NCBI GenBank assembly: GCA_963556195.1
Contig: OY744535.1
Location: 90,202,949 to 90,266,948, forward strand
DNA: 64,000 nt
Source: Sepiola atlantica
Taxonomy: Eukaryota > Mollusca > Cephalopoda > Sepiida > Sepiolidae
Direction: 5' to 3'
Shown here: one piece after another, positions 47,101-61,639 of the stretch
Position numbering within the stretch: position 1 is the first letter of the stretch
Layout of the letters: each line of letters starts with the position of its first letter
Notes under the pieces: model-generated
The model's input: the letters and a program-made list of their open reading frames with translations, nothing else
Databases searched by the model: none
Told to the model about the DNA's origin: nothing
Position numbers and translations under genes: made by a program

Positions 47101-50100
47101 AGGAGTGTGATTAAGCAAACAATAAAAAAGAGCTTGACTAGTTAGGTGGAGATTTCACTAGGAGTGTGATTAAGCAAACAATAAAAATGAGCTCGACTAG
47201 TTAGGTGGAGATTTTAAGTAGGAGTGTGATTAAGCAAACAAAAAAAGAGCTGGACTAGTTAGGTGGAGATTTCACTAGGAGTGTGATTAAACAAACAATA
47301 AAAAAGAGCTCGACTAGTTAGGTGGAGATTTCAGTAGGAGTGTGATTAAGCAAACAAAAAAAGAGCTGGACTAGTTAGGTGGAGATTTCACTAGGAGTGT
47401 GATTAAGCAAACAATAAAAATGAGCTCGACTAGTTAGGTGCAGATTTCAGTAGGAGTGTGATTAAGCAAACAAAAAAAGAGCTGGACTAGTTAGGTGGAG
47501 ATTTCACTAGGAGTGTGATTAAGCAAACAATAAAAAAGAGCTCGACTAGTTAGGTATAGATTTCACTAGGAGTGTGATTAAGCAAACAATAAAAAAGAGC
47601 TCGACTAGTTAGGTGGAGATTTCACTAGGAGTGTGATTAAGCAAACAAAAAAAAGAGCTGGACTAGTTAGGTGGAGATTTCAGTAGGAGTGTGATTAAAC
47701 AAACAATAAAAAAGAGCACGACTAGTTAGGTGGAGATTTCACTAAGAGTGTGATTAAGCAAACAATAAAAAAGAGCTCGACTAGTTAGGTGGAGATTTCA
47801 CTAGGAGTGTGATTAAGCAAACAATAAAAAAGAGCTCGACTAGTTAGGTGGAGATTTCACTAGGAGTGTGATTAAGCAAACAATAAAAAAGAGCTCGACA
47901 ATTAGGTTGAGATTTCAGTAGGAGTGTGATTAAACAAACAATAAAAAAGAGCTCGACTAGTTAGGTGGAGATTTCACTAGGAGTGTGATTAAGCAAACAA
48001 TAAAAAAGAGCACGACTAGTTAGGTGGAGATTTCACTAGGAGTGTGATTAAGCAAACAATAAAAAAGAGCTCGACTAGTTAGGTGGAGATTTCACTAGGA
48101 GTGTGATTAAGCAAACAATAAAAAAGAGCTGGACTAGTTAGGTAGAGATTTCACTAGGAGTGTGATTAAACAAACAATAAAAAAGAGCTCGACTAGTTAG
48201 GTGGAGATTTCACTAGGAGTGTGATTAAGCAAACAAAAAAAGAGCTGGACTAGTTAGGTGGAGATTTCAGTAGGAGTGTGATTAAACAAACAATAAAAAA
48301 GAGCTCGACTAGTTAGGTGGAGATTTCACTAGGAGTGTCACAAAGCCAACAATAAAAAAGAGCTGGACTAGTTAGGTGGAGATTTCACTAGGAGTGTGAT
48401 TAAGCAAACAATAAAAAAGAGCTCGACTAGTTAGGTGGATATTCCCCTAGGAGTGTGATTAAACAATCAATAAAAAAGCTGTACTACTTAGGTGGAGATT
48501 TCACAAGGAGTGTGATTAAGCAAACAATAAAAAAGAGCTGGACTAGTTAGGTGGAGATTTCACTAGGAGTGTGATTAAGCAAACAATAAAAATGAGCTCG
48601 ACTAGTTAGGTGGAGATTTCACTAGGAGTGTGATTAAGCAAACAATAAAAATGAGCTCGACTCGATAGGTGGAGATTTCACTAGGAGTGTGATTAAGCAA
48701 ACAGAAAAAAGAGCTGGACTAGTTAGGTTGAGATTTAACTAGGAGTGTGATTATACAAACAATAAAAAAGAACTCGACTAGTTAGGTGGAGATTTCACTA
48801 GGAGTGTCACAAAGCCAACAATAAAAAAGAGCTGGATTAATTAGGTGGAGATTTCACTAGGAGTGTGATTAAGCAAACAATAAAAAAGAGCTCGACTAGT
48901 TAGGTGGAGATTTCACTAGGAGTGTGATTAAGCAAACAAAAAAAAGAGCTGGACTAGTTAGGTGGAGATTTCAGTAGGAGTGTGATTAAGCAAACAATAA
49001 AAAAGAGCTCGACTAGTTAGGTGGATATTCCCCTAGGAGTGTGATTAAACAATCAATAAAAAAGCTGTACTACTTAGGTGGAGATTTCACAAGGAGTGTG
49101 ATTAAGCAAACAATAAAAAAGAGCTGGACTAGTTAGGTGGAGATTTCACTAGGAGTGTGATTAAGCAAACAATAAAAAAGAGCTCGACTAGTTAGGTGGA
49201 GATTTCACTAGGAGTGTGATTAAGCAAACAATAAAAAAGAGCTCGACTAGTTAGGTGGATATTCCCCTAGGAGTGAGATTAAGCAAACAATAAAAAAGAG
49301 CTCGACTAGTTAGGTGGAGATTTCACTAGGAGTGTGATTAAGCAAACAATAAAAATGAGCTCGACTCGATAGGTGGAGATTTCACTAGGAGTGTGATTAA
49401 GCAAACAAAAAAAAGAGCTGGACTAGTTAGGTGGAGATTTCACTAGGAGTGTGATTAAGCAAACAATAAAAATGAGCTCGACTAGTTAGGTGGAGATTTC
49501 ACTAGGAGTGTGATTAAGCAAACAATAAAAATGAGCTCGACTCGATAGGTGGAGATTTCACTAGGAGTGTGATTAAGCAAACAAAAAAAAGAGCTGGACT
49601 AGTTAGGTTGAGATTTAACTAGGAGTGTGATTATACAAACAATAAAAAAGAGCTCGACTAGTTAGGTGGAGATTTCACTAGGAGTGTCACAAAGCCAACA
49701 ATAAAAAAGAGCTGGATTAATTAGGTGGAGATTTCACTAGGAGTGTGATTAAGCAAACAATAAAAAAGAGCTTGACTAGTTAGGTGGAGATTTCACTAGG
49801 AGTGTGATTAAGCAAACAATAAAAATGAGCTCGACTAGTTAGGTGGAGATTTTAAGTAGGAGTGTGATTAAGCAAACAAAAAAAGAGCTGGACTAGTTAG
49901 GTGGAGATTTCACTAGGAGTGTGATTAAACAAACAATAAAAAAGAGCTCGACTAGTTAGGTGGAGATTTCAGTAGGAGTGTGATTAAGCAAACAAAAAAA
50001 GAGCTGGACTAGTTAGGTGGAGATTTCACTAGGAGTGTGATTAAGCAAACAATAAAAATGAGCTCGACTAGTTAGGTGCAGATTTCAGTAGGAGTGTGAT

Positions 50101-51000
50101 TAAGCAAACAAAAAAAGAGCTGGACTAGTTAGGTGGAGATTTCACTAGGAGTGTGATTAAGCAAACAATAAAAAAGAGCTCGACTAGTTAGGTATAGATT
50201 TCACTAGGAGTGTGATTAAGCAAACAATAAAAAAGAGCTCGACTAGTTAGGTGGAGATTTCACTAGGAGTGTGATTAAGCAAACAAAAAAAAGAGCTGGA
50301 CTAGTTAGGTGGAGATTTCAGTAGGAGTGTGATTAAACAAACAATAAAAAAGAGCACGACTAGTTAGGTGGAGATTTCACTAAGAGTGTGATTAAGCAAA
50401 CAATAAAAAAGAGCTCGACTAGTTAGGTGGAGATTTCACTAGGAGTGTGATTAAGCAAACAATAAAAAAGAGCTCGACTAGTTAGGTGGAGATTTCACTA
50501 GGAGTGTGATTAAGCAAACAATAAAAAAGAGCTCGACAATTAGGTGGAGATTTCAGTAGGAGTGTGATTAAACAAACAATAAAAAAGAGCTCGACTAGTT
50601 AGGTGGAGATTTCACTAGGAGTGTGATTAAGCAAACAATAAAAAAGAGCACGACTAGTTAGGTGGAGATTTCACTAGGAGTGTGATTAAGCAAACAATAA
50701 AAAAGAGCTCGACTAGTTAGGTGGAGATTTCACTAGGAGTGTGATTAAGCAAACAATAAAAAAGAGCTGGACTAGTTAGGTAGAGATTTCACTAGGAGTG
50801 TGATTAAGCAAACAATAAAAAAGAGCTCGACTAGTTAGGTGGAGATTTCACTAGGAGTGTGATTAAGCAAACAAAAAAAGAGCTGGACTAGTTAGGTGGA
50901 GATTTCAGTAGGAGTGTGATTAAACAAACAATAAAAAAGAGCTCGACTAGTTAGGTGGAGATTTCACTAGGAGTGTCACAAAGCCAACAATAAAAAAGAG
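45500..51000 (+). repeat. Higher-order repeat, 2,638-bp period
   Basis: Rare variants recur exactly 2,638 bp apart: GATTTTAAGTAGG (47210 and 49848), GAGCTCGACAATTAGG (47891 and 50529), AGGTATAGATTTC (about 47555 and 50193) and GGATTAATTAGG (about 46196 and 48834). Copies are nearly identical; 47928 region TTGAG versus GTGGAG is one of few differences. Less exact copies follow to about 55 kb with spacings of 2,577-2,759 bp. Confidence 0.88.
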
Positions 51001-54000
51001 CTGGACTAGTTAGGTGGAGATTTCACTAGGAGTGTGATTAAGCAAACAATAAAAAAGAGCTCGACTAGTTAGGTGGATATTCCCCTAGGAGTGTGATTAA
51101 ACAATCAATAAAAAAGCTGTACTACTTAGGTGGAGATTTCACAAGGAGTGTGATTAAGCAAACAATAAAAAAGAGCTGGACTAGTTAGGTGGAGATTTCA
51201 CTAGGAGTGTGATTAAGCAAACAATAAAAATGAGCTCGACTAGTTAGGTGGAGATTTCACTAGGAGTGTGATTAAGCAAACAATAAAAATGAGCTCGACT
51301 CGATAGGTGGAGATTTCACTAGGAGTGTGATTAAGCAAACAGAAAAAAGAGCTGGACTAGTTAGGTTGAGATTTAACTAGGAGTGTGATTATACAAACAA
51401 TAAAAAAGAGCTCGACTAGTTAGGTGGAGATTTCACTAGGAGTGTCACAAAGCCAACAATAAAAAAGAGCTGGATTAATTAGGTGGAGATTTCACTAGGA
51501 GTGTGATTAAGCAAACAATAAAAAAGAGCTCGACTAGTTAGGTGGAGATTTCACTAGGAGTGTGATTAAGCAAACAATAAAAAAGAGCACGACTAGTTAG
51601 GTGGATATTCCCCTAGGAGTGTGATTAAACAATCAATAAAAAAGCTGTACTACTTAGGTGGAGATTTCACAAGGAGTGTGATTAAGCAAACAATAAAAAA
51701 GAGCTGGACTAGTTAGGTGGAGATTTCACTAGGAGTGTGATTAAGCAAACAATAAAAAAGAGCTCGACTAGTTTGGTGGAGATTTCACTAGGAGTGTGAT
51801 TAAGCAAACAATAAATAAGAGCTCGACTAGTTAGGTGGATATTCCCCTAGGAGTGTGATTAAGCAAACAATAAAAAAGAGCTCGACTAGTTAGGTGGAGA
51901 TTTCACTAGGAGTGTGATTAAGCAAACAATAAAAATGAGCTCGACTCGATAGGTGGAGATTTCACTAGGAGTGTGATTAAGCAAACAAAAAAAGAGCTGG
52001 ACTAGTTAGGTGGAGATTTCACTAGGAGTGTGATTAAGCAAACAATAAAAATGAGCTCGACTAGTTAGGTGGAGATTTCACTAGGAGTGTGATTAAGCAA
52101 ACAATAAAAATGAGCTCGACTCGATAGGTGGAGATTTCACTAGGAGTGTGATTAAGCAAACAAAAAAAAGAGCTGGACTAGTTAGGTTGAGATTTAACTA
52201 GGAGTGTGATTATACAAACAATAAAAAAGAGCTCGACTAGTTAGGTGGAGATTTCACTAGGAGTGTCACAAAGCCAACAATAAAAAAGAGCTGGATTAAT
52301 TAGGTGGAGATTTCACTAGGAGTGTGATTAAGCAAACAATAAAAAAGAGCTCGACTAGTTAGGTGGAGATTTCACTAGGAGTGTGATTAAGCAAACAAAA
52401 AAAAGAGCTGGACTAGTTAGGTGGAGATTTCAGTAGGAGTGTGATTAAACAAACAATAAAAAAGAGCACGACTAGTTAGGTGGAGATTTCACTAGGAGTG
52501 TGATTAAGCAAACAATAAAAAAGAGCTCGACTAGTTAGGTGGAGATTTCACTAGGAGTGTGATTAAGCAAACAATAAAAAAGAGCTCGACTAGTTAGGTG
52601 GAGATTTCACTAGGAGTGTGATTAAACAAACAATAAAAAAGAGCTCGACTAGTTAGGTGCAGATTTCAGTAGGAGTGTGATTAAGCAAACAAAAAAAGAG
52701 CTGGACTAGTTAGGTGGAGATTTCACTAGGAGTGTGATTAAGCAAACAATAAAAATGAGCTCGACTAGTTAGGTGCAGATTTCAGTAGGAGTGTGATTAA
52801 GCAAACAAAAAAAGAGCTGGACTAGTTAGGTGGAGATTTCACTAGGAGTGTGATTAAGCAAACAATAAAAAAGAGCTCGACTAGTTAGGTGGAGATTTCA
52901 CTAGGAGTGTGATTAAGCAAACAATAAAAAAGAGCTCGACTAGTTAGGTGGAGATTTCACTAGGAGTGTGATTAAGCAAACAAAAAAAGAGCTGGACTAG
53001 TTAGGTGGAGATTTCAGTAGGAGTGTGATTAAACAAACAATAAAAAAGAGCACGACTAGTTAGGTGGAGATTTCACTAGGAGTGTGATTAAGCAAACAAT
53101 AAAAAAGAGCTCGACTAGTTAGGTGGAGATTTCACTAGGAGTGTGATTAAGCAAACAATAAAAAAGAGCTCGACTAGTTAGGTGGAGATTTCACTAGGAG
53201 TGTGATTAAGCAAACAATAAAAAAGAGCTCGACTAGTTAGGTGGAGATTTCAGTAGGAGTGTGATTAAACAAACAATAAAAAAGAGCTCGACTAGTTAGG
53301 TGGAGATTTCACTAGGAGTGTGATTAAGCAAACAATAAAAAAGAGCACGACTAGTTAGGTGGAGATTTCACTAGGAGTGTGATTAAGCAAACAATAAAAA
53401 AGAGCTCGACTAGTTAGGTGGAGATTTCACTAGGAGTGTGATTAAGCAAACAATAAAAAAGAGCTGGACTAGTTAGGTGGAGATTTCACTAGGAGTGTGA
53501 TTAAGCAAACAATAAAAAAGAGCTCGACTAGTTAGGTGGAGATTTCACTAGGAGTGTGATTAAGCAAACAAAAAAAGAGCTGGACTAGTTAGGTGGAGAT
53601 TTCAGTAGGAGTGTGATTAAACAAACAATAAAAAAGAGCTCGACTAGTTAGGTGGAGATTTCACTAGGAGTGTCACAAAGCCAACAATAAAAAAGAGCTG
53701 GACTAGTTAGGTGGAGATTTCACTAGGAGTGTGATTAAGCAAACAATAAAAAAGAGCTCGACTAGTTAGGTGGATATTCCCCTAGGAGTGTGATTAAACA
53801 ATCAATAAAAAAGCTGTACTACTTAGGTGGAGATTTCACAAGGAGTGTGATTAAGCAAACAATAAAAAAGAGCTGGACTAGTTAGGTGGAGATTTCACTA
53901 GGAGTGTGATTAAGCAAACAATAAAAATGAGCTCGACTAGTTAGGTGGAGATTTCACTAGGAGTGTGATTAAGCAAACAATAAAAATGAGCTCGACTCGA

Positions 54001-54939
54001 TAGGTGGAGATTTCACTAGGAGTGTGATTAAGCAAACAGAAAAAAGAGCTGGACTAGTTAGGTTGAGATTTAACTAGGAGTGTGATTATACAAACAATAA
54101 AAAAGAGCTCGACTAGTTAGGTGGAGATTTCACTAGGAGTGTCACAAAGCCAACAATAAAAAAGAGCTGGATTAATTAGGTGGAGATTTCACTAGGAGTG
54201 TGATTAAGCAAACAATAAAAAAGAGCTCGACTAGTTAGGTGGAGATTTCACTAGGAGTGTTATTAAGCAAACAATAAAAAAGAGCTCGACTAGTTAGGTG
54301 GATATTCCCCTAGGAGTGTGATTAAACAATCAATAAAAAAGCTGTACTACTTAGGTGGAGATTTCACAAGGAGTGTGATTAAGCAAACAATAAAAAAGAG
54401 CTGGACTAGTTAGGTGGAGATTTCACTAGGAGTGTGATTAAGCAAACAATAAAAAAGAGCTCGACTAGTTAGGTGGAGATTTCACTAGGAGTGTGATTAA
54501 GCAAACAATAAAAAAGAGCTCGACTAGTTAGGTGGATATTCCCCTAGGAGTGTGATTAAGCAAACAATAAAAAAGAGCTCGACTAGTTAGGTGGAGATTT
54601 CACTAGGAGTGTGATTAAGCAAACAATAAAAATGAGCTCGACTCGATAGGTGGAGATTTCACTAGGAGTGTGATTAAGCAAACAATAAAAATGAGCTCGA
54701 CTCGATAGGTGGAGATTTCACTAGGAGTGTGATTAAGCAAACAAAAAAAAGAGCTGGACTAGTTAGGTGGAGATTTCACTAGGAGTGTGATTAAGTAAAC
54801 AATATAAATGAGCTCGACTAGTTAGGTGGAGATTTCACTAGGAGTGTGATTAAGCAAACAATAAAAATGAGCTCGACTCGATAGGTGGAGATTTCACTAG
54901 GAGTGTGATTAAGCAAACAAAAAAAAGAGCTGGACTAGT

Positions 54940-57300
54940 TAGGTTGAGATTTAACTAGGAGTGTGATTATACAAACAATAAAAAAGAGCTCGACTAGTTA
55001 GGTGGAGATTTCACTAGGAGTGTCACAAAGCCAACAATAAAAAAGAGCTGGATTAATTAGGTGGAGATTTCACTAGGAGTGTGATTAAGCAAACAATAAA
55101 AAAGAGCTCGACTAGTTAGGTGGAGATTTCACTAGGAGTGTGATTAAGCAAACAAAAAAAAGAGCTGGAATAGTTAGGTGGAGATTTCAGTAGGAGTGTG
55201 ATTAAACAAACAATAAAAAAGAGCACGACTAGTTAGGTGGAGATTTCACTAGGAGTGTGATTAAGCAAACAATAAAAAAGAGCTCGACTAGTTAGGTGGA
55301 GATTTCACTAGGAGTGTGATTAAGCAAACAATAAAAAAGAGCTCGACTAGTTAGGTGGAGATTTCACTAGGAGTGTGATTAAACAAACAATAAAAAAGAG
55401 CACGACTAGTTCGGTGGAGATTTCACTAGGAGTGTGATTAAGCAAACAATAAAAAAGAGCTCGACTAGTTAGGTGGAGATTTCAGTAGGAGTGTGATTAA
55501 ACAAACAATAAAAACGAGCTCGACTAGTTAGGTGGAGATTTCACTAGGAGTGTGATTAAGCAAACAATAAAAAAGAGCTCGACTAGTTAGGTGGAGATTT
55601 CACTAGGAGTGTGATTAAGCAAACAATAAAAAAGAGCACGACTAGTTAGGTGGAGATTTCAGTAGGAGTGTGATTAAGCAAACAATAAAAAAGAGCTCGA
55701 CTAGTTAGGTGGAGATTTCACTAGGAGTGTGATTAAGCAAACAATAAAAAAGAGCTCGACTAGTTAGGTGGATATTCCCCTAGGAGTGTGATTAAACAAT
55801 CAATTAAAAAGCTGTACTACTTAGGGGGAGATTTCACAAGGAGTGTGATTAAGCAAACAATAAAAAAGAGCTCGACTAGTTAGGTGGAGATTTCACTAGG
55901 AGTGTGATTAAGCAAACAATAAAAAAGAGCACGACTAGTTAGGTGGAGATTTCAGTAGGAGTGTGATTAAGCAAACAATAAAAACGAGCTCGACTAGTTA
56001 GGTGGAGATTTCACTAGGAGTGTGATTAAGCAAACAATAAAAAAGAGCTCGACTAGTTAGGTGGAGATTTCACTAGGAGTGTGATTAAACAAACAATAAA
56101 AAAGAGCACGACTAGTTAGGTGGAGATTTCAGTAGGAGTGTGATTAAGCAAACAATAAAAAAGAGCTCGACTAGTTAGGTGGAGATTTCAGTAGGAGTGT
56201 GATTAAACAAACAATAAAAAAGAGCTCGACTAGTTAGGTGGATATTCCCCTAGGAGTGTGATTAAACAATCAATTAAAAAGCTGTACTACTTAGGGGGAG
56301 ATTTCACAAGGAGTGTGATTAAGCAAACAATAAAAAAGAGCACGACTAGTTAGGTGGAGATTTCACTAGGAGTGTGATTAAGCAAACAATAAAAAAGAGC
56401 ACGACTAGTTAGGTGGAGATTTCAGTAGGAGTGTGATTAAGCAAACAATAAAAACGAGCTCGACTAGTTAGGTGGAGATTTCACTAGGAGTGTGATTAAG
56501 CAAACAATAAAAAAGAGCTCGACTAGTTAGGTGGAGATTTCACTAGGAGTGTGATTAAACAAACAATAAAAAAGAGCACGACTAGTTAGGTGGAGATTTC
56601 AGTAGGAGTGTGATTAAGCAAACAATAAAAAAGAGCTCGACTAGTTAGGTGGAGATTTCAGTAGGAGTGTGATTAAACAAACAATAAAAACGAGCTCGAC
56701 TAGTTAGGTGGAGATTTCACTAGGAGTGTGATTAAGCAAACAATAAAAAAGAGCTCGACTAGTTAGGTGGAGATTTCACTAGGAGTGTGATTAAGCAAAC
56801 AATAAAAAAGAGCTCGACTAGTTAGGTGGAGATTTCACTAGGAGTGTGATTAAGCAAACAATAAAAAAGAGCTCGACTAGTTAGGTGGAGATTTCACTAG
56901 GAGTGTGATTAAGCAAACAATAAAAAAGAGCTCGACTAGTTAGGTGGAGATTTCACTAGGAGTGTGATTAAGCAAACAATAAAAAAGAGCTCGACTAGTT
57001 AGGTGGAGATTTCACTAGGAGTGTGATTAAGCAAACAAAAAAAAGAGCTGGACTAGTTAGGTGGAGATTTCAGTAGGAGTGTGATTAAACAAACAATAAA
57101 AAAGAGCACGACTAGTTAGGTGGAGATTTCACTAGGAGTGTGATTAAGCAAACAATAAAAAAGAGCTCGACTAGTTAGGTGGAGATTTCACTAGGAGTGT
57201 GATTAAGCAAACAATAAAAAAGAGCTCGACTAGTTAGGTGGAGATTTCACTAGGAGTGTGATTAAGCAAACAATAAAAAAGAGCTGGACTAGTTAGGTGG
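54940..57300 (+). repeat. 6,700-bp duplication, left copy
   Basis: Matches 61640-64000 at an offset of exactly 6,700 bp: AGGTTGAGAT at 54941 and 61641, TGTCACAAAG at 55021 and 61721, AGAGCTGGAA at 55161 and 61861, and GTTCGGTGG at about 55410 and 62110. I noticed only a few differences (for example ATTTCACTAG versus ATTTAACTAG near 55131/61831). Confidence 0.9.
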
Positions 57301-60300
57301 AGATTTCAGTAGGAGTGTGATTAAACAAACAATAAAAAAGAGCACGACTAGTTAGGTGGAGATTTCACTAGGAGTGTGATTAAGCAAACAATAAAAAAGA
57401 GCTCGACTAGTTAGGTGGAGATTTCACTAGGAGTGTGATTAAGCAAACAATAAAAAAGAGCTCGACTAGTTAGGTGGAGATTTCACTAGGAGTGTGATTA
57501 AGCAAACAATAAAAAAGAGCTCGACTAGTTAGGTGGAGATTTCAGTAGGAGTGTGATTAAACAAACAATAAAAAAGAGCTCGACTAGTTAGGTGGAGATT
57601 TCACTAGGAGTGTGATTAAGCAAACAATAAAAAAGAGCTGGACTAGTTAGGTGGAGATTTCACTAGGAGTGTGATTAAGCAAACAATAAAAAAGAGCTCG
57701 ACTAGTTAGGTGGAGATTTCACTAGGAGTGTGATTAAGCAAACAAAAAAAGAGCTGGACTAGTTAGGTGGAGATTTCAGTAGGAGTGTGATTAAACAAAC
57801 AATAAAAAAGCTCGACTAGTTAGGTGGAGATTTCACTAGGAGTGTGATTAAGCAAACAATAAAAAAGAGCTCGACTAGTTAGGTGGATATTCCCCTAGGA
57901 GTGTGATTAAACAATCAATAAAAAAGCTGTACTACTTAGGTGGAGATTTCACAAGGAGTGTGATTAAGCAAACAATAAAAAAGAGCTGGACTAGTTAGGT
58001 GGAGATTTCACTAGGAGTGTGATTAAGCAAACAATAAAAATGAGCTCGACTAGTTAGGTGGAGATTTCACTAGGAGTGTGATTAAGCAAACAATAAAAAT
58101 GAGCTCGACTTGATAGGTGGAGATTTCACAAGGAGTGTGATTAAGCAAACAATAAAAAAGAGCTGGACTAGTTAGGTGGAGATTTCACTAGGAGTGTGAT
58201 TAAGCAAACAATAAAAAAGAGCTCGACTAGTTAGGTGGAGATTTCACTAGGAGTGTGATTAAGCAAACAATAAAAAAGAGCTCGACTAGTTAGGTGGATA
58301 TTCCCCTAGGAGTGTGATTAAGCAAACAATAAAAAAGAGCTCGACTAGTTAGGTGGAGATTTCACTAGGAGTGTGATTAAGCAAACAATAAAAATGAGCT
58401 CGACTCGATAGGTGGAGATTTCACTAGGAGTGTGATTAAGCAAACAAAAAAAAGAGCTGGACTAGTTAGGTGGAGATTTCACTAGGAGTGTGATTAAGCA
58501 AACAATAAAAATGAGCTCTACTAGTTAGGTGGAGATTTCACTAGGAGTGTGATTAAGCAAACAATAAAAATGAGCTCGACTCGATAGGTGGAGATTTCAC
58601 TAGGAGTGTGATTAAGCAAACAAAAAAAAGAGCTGGACTAGTTAGGTTGAGATTTAACTAGGAGTGTGATTATACAAACAATAAAAAAGAGCTCGACTAG
58701 TAAGGTGGAGATTTCACTAGGAGTGTCACAAAGCCAACAATAAAAAAGAGCTGGATTAATTAGGTGGAGATTTCACTAGGAGTGTGATTAAGCAAACAAT
58801 AAAAAAGAGCTCGACTAGTTAGGTGGATATTCCCCTAGGAGTGTGATTAAACAATCAATAAAAAAGCTGTACTACTTAGGTGGAGATTTCACAAGGAGTG
58901 TGATTAAGCAAACAATAAAAAAGAGCTGGACTAGTTAGGTGGAGATTTCACTAGGAGTGTGATTAAGCAAACAATAAAAATGAGCTCGACTAGTTAGGTG
59001 GAGATTTCACTAGGAGTGTGATTAAGCAAACAATAAAAAAGAGCTCGACTAGTTAGGTGGAGATTTCACTAGGAGTGTGATTAAACAAACAATAAAAAAG
59101 AGCTCGACTAGTTAGGTGGAGATTTCACTAGGAGTGGGATTAAGCAAACAATAAAAAAGAGCTCGACTAGTTAGGTGGAGATGTCACTAGGAGTGTGATT
59201 AAACAAACAATAAAAAAGAGCTCGACTAGTTAGGTGGAGATTTCACTAGGAGTGTGATTAAGCAAACAATAAAAAAGAGCTCGACTAGTTAGGTGGAGAT
59301 TTCACTAGGAGTGTGATTAAGCAAACAATAAAAAAGAGCTCGACTAGTTAGGTGGAGATTTCACTAGGAGTGTGATTAAGCAAACAATAAAAAAGAGCTC
59401 GACTAGTTAGGTGGATATTCCCCTAGGAGTGTGATTAAACAATCAATAAAAAAGCTGTACTACTTAGGTGGAGATTTCACAAGGAGTGTGATTAAGCAAA
59501 CAATAAAAAAGAGCTGGACTAGTTAGGTGGAGATTTCACTAGGAGTGTGATTAAGCAAACAATAAAAAAGAGCTCGACTAGTTAGGTGGAGATTTCACTA
59601 GGAGTGTGATTAAGCAAACAATAAAAAAGAGCTCGACTAGTTAGGTGGAGATTTCACTAGGAGTGTGATTAAGCAAACAATAAAAAAGAGCTCGACTAGT
59701 TAGGTGGAGATTTCACTAGGAGTGTGATTAAGCAAACAATAAAAATGAGCTCGACTCGATAGGTGGAGATTTCACTAGGAGTGTGATTAAGCAAACAAAA
59801 AAAAGAGCTGGACTAGTTAGGTGGAGATTTCACTAGGAGTGTGATTAAGCAAACAATAAAAAAGAGCTCGACTAGTTAGGTGGAGATTTCACTAGGAGTG
59901 TGATTAAGCAAACAATAAAAATGAGCTCGACTCGATAGGTGGAGATTTCACTAGGAGTGTGATTAAGCAAACAAAAAAAAGAGCTGGACTAGTTAGGTTG
60001 AAATTTAACTAGGAGTGTGATTATACAAACAATAAAAAAGAGCTCGACTAGTTAGGTGGAGATTTCACTAGGAGTGTCACAAAGCCAACAATAAAAAAGA
60101 GCTGGATTAATTAGGTGGAGATTTCACTAGGAGTGTGATTAAGCAAACAATAAAAAAGAGCTCGACTAGTTAGGTGGAGATTTCACTAGGAGTGTGATTA
60201 AACAATCAATAAAAAAGAGCTCGACTAGTTAGGTGGAGATTTCACTAGGAGTGTGATTAAGCAAACAAAAAAAAGAGCTCGACTAGTTAGGTGGAGATTT

Positions 60301-61639
60301 CAGTAGGAGTGTGATTAAACAAACAATAAAAAAGAGCACGACTAGTTAGGTGGAGATTTCACTAGGAGTGTGATTAAGCAAACAATAAAAAAGAGCTCGA
60401 CTAGTTAGGTGGAGATTTCACTAGGAGTGTGATTAAGCAAACAATAAAAAAGAGCTCGACTAGTTAGGTGGAGATTTCAGTAGGAGTGTGATTAAACAAA
60501 CAATAAAAAAGAGCACGACTAGTTAGGTGGAGATTTCAGTAGGAGTGTGATTAAACAAACAATAAAAAAGAGCTCGACTAGTTGGGTGGAGATTTCACTA
60601 GGAGTGTGATTAAGCAAACAATAAAAAAGAGCTCGACTAGTTAGGTGGAGATTTCACTAGGAGTGTGATTAAACAAACAATAAAAAAGAGCACGACTAGT
60701 TAGGTGGAGATTTCAGTAGGAGTGTGATTAAACAAACAATAAAAAAGAGCTCGACTAGTTAGGTGGAGATTTCACTAGGAGTGTGATTAAGCAAACAATA
60801 AAAAAGAGCTCGACTAGTTAGGTGGAGATTTCACTAGGAGTGTGATTAAACAAACAATAAAAAAGAGCTCGACTAGTTAGGTGGAGATTTCACTAGGAGT
60901 GTGATTAAGCAAACAATAAAAAAGAGCTCGACTAGTTAGGTGGAGATTTCACTAGGAGTGTGATTAAGCAAACAATAAAAAAGAGCTCGACTAGTTAGGT
61001 GGAGATTTCACTAGGAGTGTGATTAAGCAAACAATAAAAAAGAGCTCGACTAGTTAGGTGGATATTCCCCTAGGAGTGTGATTAAACAATCAATAAAAAG
61101 CTGTACTACTTAGGTGGAGATTTCACAAGGAGTGTGCTTAAGCAAACAATAAAAAAGAGCTGGACTAGTTAGGTGGAGATTTCACTAGGAGTGTGATTAA
61201 GCAAACAATAAAAAAGAGCTCGACTAGTTAGGTAGAGATTTCACTAGGAGTGTGATTAAGCAAACAATAAAAAAGAGCTCGACTAGTTAGGTGGATATTC
61301 CCCTAGGAGTGTGATTAAGCAAACAATAAAAAAGAGCTCGACTAGTTAGGTGGAGATTTCACTAGGAGTGTGATTAAGCAAACAATAAAAATGAGCTCGA
61401 CTCGATAGGTGGAGATTTCACTAGGAGTGTGATTAAGCAAACAAAAAAAAGAGCTGGACTAGTTAGGTGGAGATTTCACTAGGAGTGTGATTAAGCAAAC
61501 AATAAAAAAGAGCTCGACTAGTTAGGTGAGGATTTCACTAGGAGTGTGATTAAGCAAACAATAAAAATGAGCTCGACTCGATAGGTGGAGATTTCACTAG
61601 GAGTGTGATTAAGCCAACAAAAAAAAGAGCTGGACTAGT